Virus record (IMG/VR): IMGVR_UViG_3300027801_000165
Coordinates: 1-24,224 of that record
Direction: 5' to 3' (one strand)
DNA length: 24,224 bases
Origin: a virus
Shown here: piece after piece, positions 21,338 to 24,224 of the stretch
Numbering within the stretch: position 1 is the first letter of the stretch
Layout of the letters: each line of letters opens with the position of its first letter
Made by a program: the position numbers and the translations under genes
The notes under the pieces: generated by a model
Seen by the model: only the letters and a program-made list of their open reading frames with translations
What the model was told of the DNA's origin: nothing
Databases searched by the model: none

Positions 21338-24224
21338 ATGATTTCAATGACATTTTTTCAAACAGTTGCATTTGTAGCCAAAAAACTAGCAGTAATTAAA
21401 AAAATATTATTTATAGCTACCATTGCTATGGGTGTTAAAAACTGGCGTACTGCAAAAGATATGTTGGCAAAAGGCCAAGATATTATGGGGACTAAAATTG
21501 CAGCTGGTGGCGGTATTCCTATTGTGTACGGAACAAGAAGAGTAGGTAGCACTATTGTCTATATGGACACTTCTGCCAATAGATCTAAGGATCTTTATGT
21601 GGTTTATGCAATAGCTCTGGGTGAGTTAGATGAAATTATGCTTGAAACTATTGAGGTAGATGGCAATAGACTTACAGACTCTAATCAGTTTAGAAATGGT
21701 GGTTATCTAGGTACAGATAAAATTACTTCTGGTAATGGCAGTTTATGTACAGGAAATCAAACTGGCGGATCAACCAATTTGACTGGTGGTACATTTGGAA
21801 CAAATCCAGCTTTATCTTATAGATATGTATTTAATGCTCATCATGGTAAAGCAGCACAAACAGCAGATCCAATGCTTAGAGCTTCTATTGGATCTACCTG
21901 GACAACTGCACACAAACTAAATGGTATAGCTTATATTAGTTCCTCATTTGAGTATGATTCTAATGGTATGTTTTCTGGTATTCCAGCAATTACAGTTGTG
22001 GTTAAAGGTAAAAAAGTTTATGACCAGAGATCTGATTCAACAGCTGGCGGATCAGGAGATCAAAGAATTGCAGATGTTAATACTTATCAATATTCCAATA
22101 ATCCAGCTATTTGCTTTCAGGACTATATTTTAAATGCAGATTATGGAAAACAAATACCAGCCGCAAAAGTAAATTTACCAACATTTACTACAGCTGCAAA
22201 CTTGTGTGATACAGAAGTAGATCAGCCATTTTTTAACGGCACGGCCAAACCTATTACCTGGAGTGGCGTTAGTGGCAATAAATTTATAAGTATTACAGAT
22301 GAGGATAAGTGGTGGCAAAATAAAGTAGGAGAGCTAATTGATTTATATGATTCTAATGGCAACCAGGTGCTTGATGCAGCAGAAATAATCGCAGCTATAA
22401 GGGATGGGTTTTTTGATGAAAATGAGCAATATCTTTTATACATAGATGCAACTCTAGGATCTAATTATTCAAGCAATACAGGTACTTATTTAAACAAGGT
22501 AAAACGCTTTACTCTCAATGGCGTGCTTGATACCAATAATTCTGTAATGGATAACTCAAAAGAGATGCTATCGAGCATGAGAGGTGTCTTTACTTACTTT
22601 AATGGGCAGTATGAGCTGCAAGTAGAAGATACTGGATCTGCAACTTTTAATATTAATGATTCACATATTATTGCTGAAGCAGGCATAAGTGTGGATTACG
22701 GAAATAAAGATAAAAAAGCTAACAAGGTTGTAGTTGAATATTTTAATGCACAAAAAAGATATGAGCTAGACACTCAAAGTGTTTTGCATGTAGTCAATGG
22801 TCAAGACTATACCTATGATGATGGCGGTGAAATTTTAGAAGTACGCGTTGAGTTTCCGTTTTGTACAGATCCCTATTTAGCTTTTAATTATGGAAAGGCC
22901 ATATTAACAAGAAGCAGAAAGCAGACCAGTGTGCAATTTGTTGGGACACCAGAACTTTATAAAACGAATGTTGGGGATATAGTAAATCTTACTTATCTTG
23001 GACTTGGTTTTGATGGGAAAATATTTAGAATTGAAGCGCTTGAATTAACAGCGGACGGATTAGTTAGCGTTAGCATGATTGAATACTTTGACATCTATAC
23101 TTGGGAAGTTCCAGCACAAGAACCAGTAGAAACTCATGTAAATATTCCTTCAGCTTATGCTGTAAAAAAACCAGAAAATATTGCATTTACTGATACAGAT
23201 GATTCAGCTACAGATAGACCTTTTTTAGCCTGGACACTTCCTACAGATTATCCGTATTATCAATGGCGCGTAAATATAGTTGATTCAAGCGGCAACCAGC
23301 AAATTAATAGAATAGTTGATGTTAATAATTGTGATTTAAATTATTTGCCAAAAGGAACTGGCTATATAGCAAGTATTACGGCCTTAAATACTTTAGGTGT
23401 TGAATCTTTACCAGAAACTAAAACCTTTACAGTTGGAGATGAGCCAACAGGAACTGGTGATCTTCAAGATGGAGCTGTTACAGATCTAAAGGTAAATGAT
23501 TTATCTGCTGTAAAAATTAATACTGGTGAGCTTAATTTAGGAACTGAAAATGGCATGGCCGTTAAGCAAGCCAAGTCAGGCTATACAGATACAACTACTG
23601 GTTTTTGGTTAGGTAATGATGGTGGTACTCCTAAATTTAACATTGGAACTAGTAGTAATCATTTTAAATTTGATGGTACAGGTGTAAGTATTAAGGGTGC
23701 TTTAGAAGCAACGGCTTTGACTATAGATGGCAATGCTACTATTACAGGAACGCTTGATGCTTCACACATTACAGTTGATGGCGACGCTTTAGATACTTTA
23801 TTGGGCGTTGCAGGTACGGGAGCAAATAAGGTTTTAACACTTGGCTATGATGCAAAGAATAAGCTAGAAGTTACTGGTACACATTTAAAATATACAGCTT
23901 ACGACCAGGTGCAAGCAAATGGTGATCTAGCATTAGATATGTTTGAAACTAGTGCTACTTTTTATCCTTCAGCATCAAGAATTGGTTGGATTCCAACTGT
24001 TATTAATGCAGGTGGTCAGGTTACTACAAGAAATTTAGAACTTAATTCACAAACCACACCAACCTATTCAACAAGCAATCTTTTATATAATCTAGGCGGT
24101 GCTTTATATTGGAATGGCAATGCGGTTGGAACTGGTAACTCATTTATAACATCAATAGTTGCAGGAACAAATCTTAATGGTGGCGGTGCTTCTGGAGCTG
24201 TTACTTTAAATTTAGACTCAACTA
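21338..24224 (+). CDS. Central tail tip / host-specificity protein J-like, C-terminus beyond the window
   Basis: One frame is open from ATG 21338 to the end of the window (962 full codons, incomplete). Residues 1-35 include a hydrophobic, membrane-like helix (KKILFIATIAMGV). Residues 45-75 hold IAAGGGIPIVYGTRRVGSTIVYM, a hallmark of J-type proteins. A hub region runs to about 600 (VGDIVNLTYLGLGFDGKIFRIEALELT near 546-572). A fibronectin-III-like domain follows at about 608-705 (PFLAWTLPTDYPYYQWRVNI). A fiber-like part begins near 715, with GFWLGNDGGTPKFNIG near 754-769 and repeated beta turns that usually lie before the receptor-binding end. It directly follows the gpL-like gene; no separate gpK or gpI gene is seen. 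Confidence 0.88.
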   Translation, partial: MISMTFFQTVAFVAKKLAVIKKILFIATIAMGVKNWRTAKDMLAKGQDIMGTKIAAGGGIPIVYGTRRVGSTIVYMDTSANRSKDLYVVYAIALGELDEIMLETIEVDGNRLTDSNQFRNGGYLGTDKITSGNGSLCTGNQTGGSTNLTGGTFGTNPALSYRYVFNAHHGKAAQTADPMLRASIGSTWTTAHKLNGIAYISSSFEYDSNGMFSGIPAITVVVKGKKVYDQRSDSTAGGSGDQRIADVNTYQYSNNPAICFQDYILNADYGKQIPAAKVNLPTFTTAANLCDTEVDQPFFNGTAKPITWSGVSGNKFISITDEDKWWQNKVGELIDLYDSNGNQVLDAAEIIAAIRDGFFDENEQYLLYIDATLGSNYSSNTGTYLNKVKRFTLNGVLDTNNSVMDNSKEMLSSMRGVFTYFNGQYELQVEDTGSATFNINDSHIIAEAGISVDYGNKDKKANKVVVEYFNAQKRYELDTQSVLHVVNGQDYTYDDGGEILEVRVEFPFCTDPYLAFNYGKAILTRSRKQTSVQFVGTPELYKTNVGDIVNLTYLGLGFDGKIFRIEALELTADGLVSVSMIEYFDIYTWEVPAQEPVETHVNIPSAYAVKKPENIAFTDTDDSATDRPFLAWTLPTDYPYYQWRVNIVDSSGNQQINRIVDVNNCDLNYLPKGTGYIASITALNTLGVESLPETKTFTVGDEPTGTGDLQDGAVTDLKVNDLSAVKINTGELNLGTENGMAVKQAKSGYTDTTTGFWLGNDGGTPKFNIGTSSNHFKFDGTGVSIKGALEATALTIDGNATITGTLDASHITVDGDALDTLLGVAGTGANKVLTLGYDAKNKLEVTGTHLKYTAYDQVQANGDLALDMFETSATFYPSASRIGWIPTVINAGGQVTTRNLELNSQTTPTYSTSNLLYNLGGALYWNGNAVGTGNSFITSIVAGTNLNGGGASGAVTLNLDST

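Noticed and set aside
21948-22133. 61-codon + strand ORF
   Set aside because: It is inside the J-like gene, whose frame is open across the whole region and has recognisable domains; this is an out-of-frame shadow.
1-24224. Search for CRISPR arrays, tRNA genes, transposases, integrase or attachment sites
   Set aside because: No regular spaced repeats, cloverleafs, DDE or integrase motifs were seen; the only strong long direct repeat is the 67-bp pair.

Overview
The window is a stretch of an AT-rich, lambda-like siphovirus (tailed dsDNA phage) genome. Every convincing gene is on the + strand. Genes are packed tightly, with many ATGA and TAATG start/stop overlaps, and there is no rRNA, tRNA, integrase, CRISPR array or insertion sequence. 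The compact AT-rich coding and the gene families fit phages of AT-rich, probably aquatic, proteobacteria. That host guess rests on composition and family resemblance only.

Layout. (1) 1-216: tail end of an upstream gene, then an AT-rich leader. (2) 217-6037: early recombination and replication block. It holds two unknown small proteins, a YqaJ/lambda-Exo-type exonuclease, a stand-alone homologue of the RNA polymerase alpha C-terminal domain (alphaCTD), several small ORFs, a PD-(D/E)XK resolvase-like nuclease, a protein with an SSB-type DSDIPF tail, and a TOPRIM primase-helicase. (3) 6114-9620: a cytosine-5 DNA methyltransferase with a repeated recognition region, then accessory genes (a GKGDKRRG small protein, a DUF3310 protein, a small HTH protein, a gpZ-like tail protein, a HAD phosphatase). 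(4) 9635-11915: terminase small and large subunits. (5) 11916-11998: the main promoter-like gap. (6) 11999-24224: structural operon in near-lambda order: gpW-like connector, portal, protease-capsid fusion, FI-position gene, two FII-like connectors, U-like terminator, major tail protein, G/GT frameshift pair, short tape measure, two tail-tip proteins and a J-like host-specificity protein that runs off the window.

How the parts fit. The exonuclease, SSB-like protein, resolvase-like nuclease and primase-helicase form a plausible replication and recombination set. The methyltransferase could protect the DNA. The terminase packages it into the capsid, and the G/GT-TMP-tip genes build a non-contractile tail.

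The most notable observation is the phage alphaCTD protein (1817-2179). It aligns without gaps to the bacterial RNA polymerase alphaCTD, but the two main DNA-contact residues are replaced. It lies on a roughly 26% GC, 381-bp unit bounded by a perfect 67-bp direct repeat that duplicates the end of the exonuclease gene, a ribosome binding site and the first 11 codons of a downstream small gene. It therefore looks like a recently acquired, potentially excisable host-transcription module. Other points of interest are a complete -1 frameshift signal with a downstream long-range stem, a possible internal start that would make free capsid protein from the protease-capsid fusion, repeated modules in the methyltransferase, tandem FII paralogues, a displaced gpZ-like gene and strong over-representation of GGATCT.
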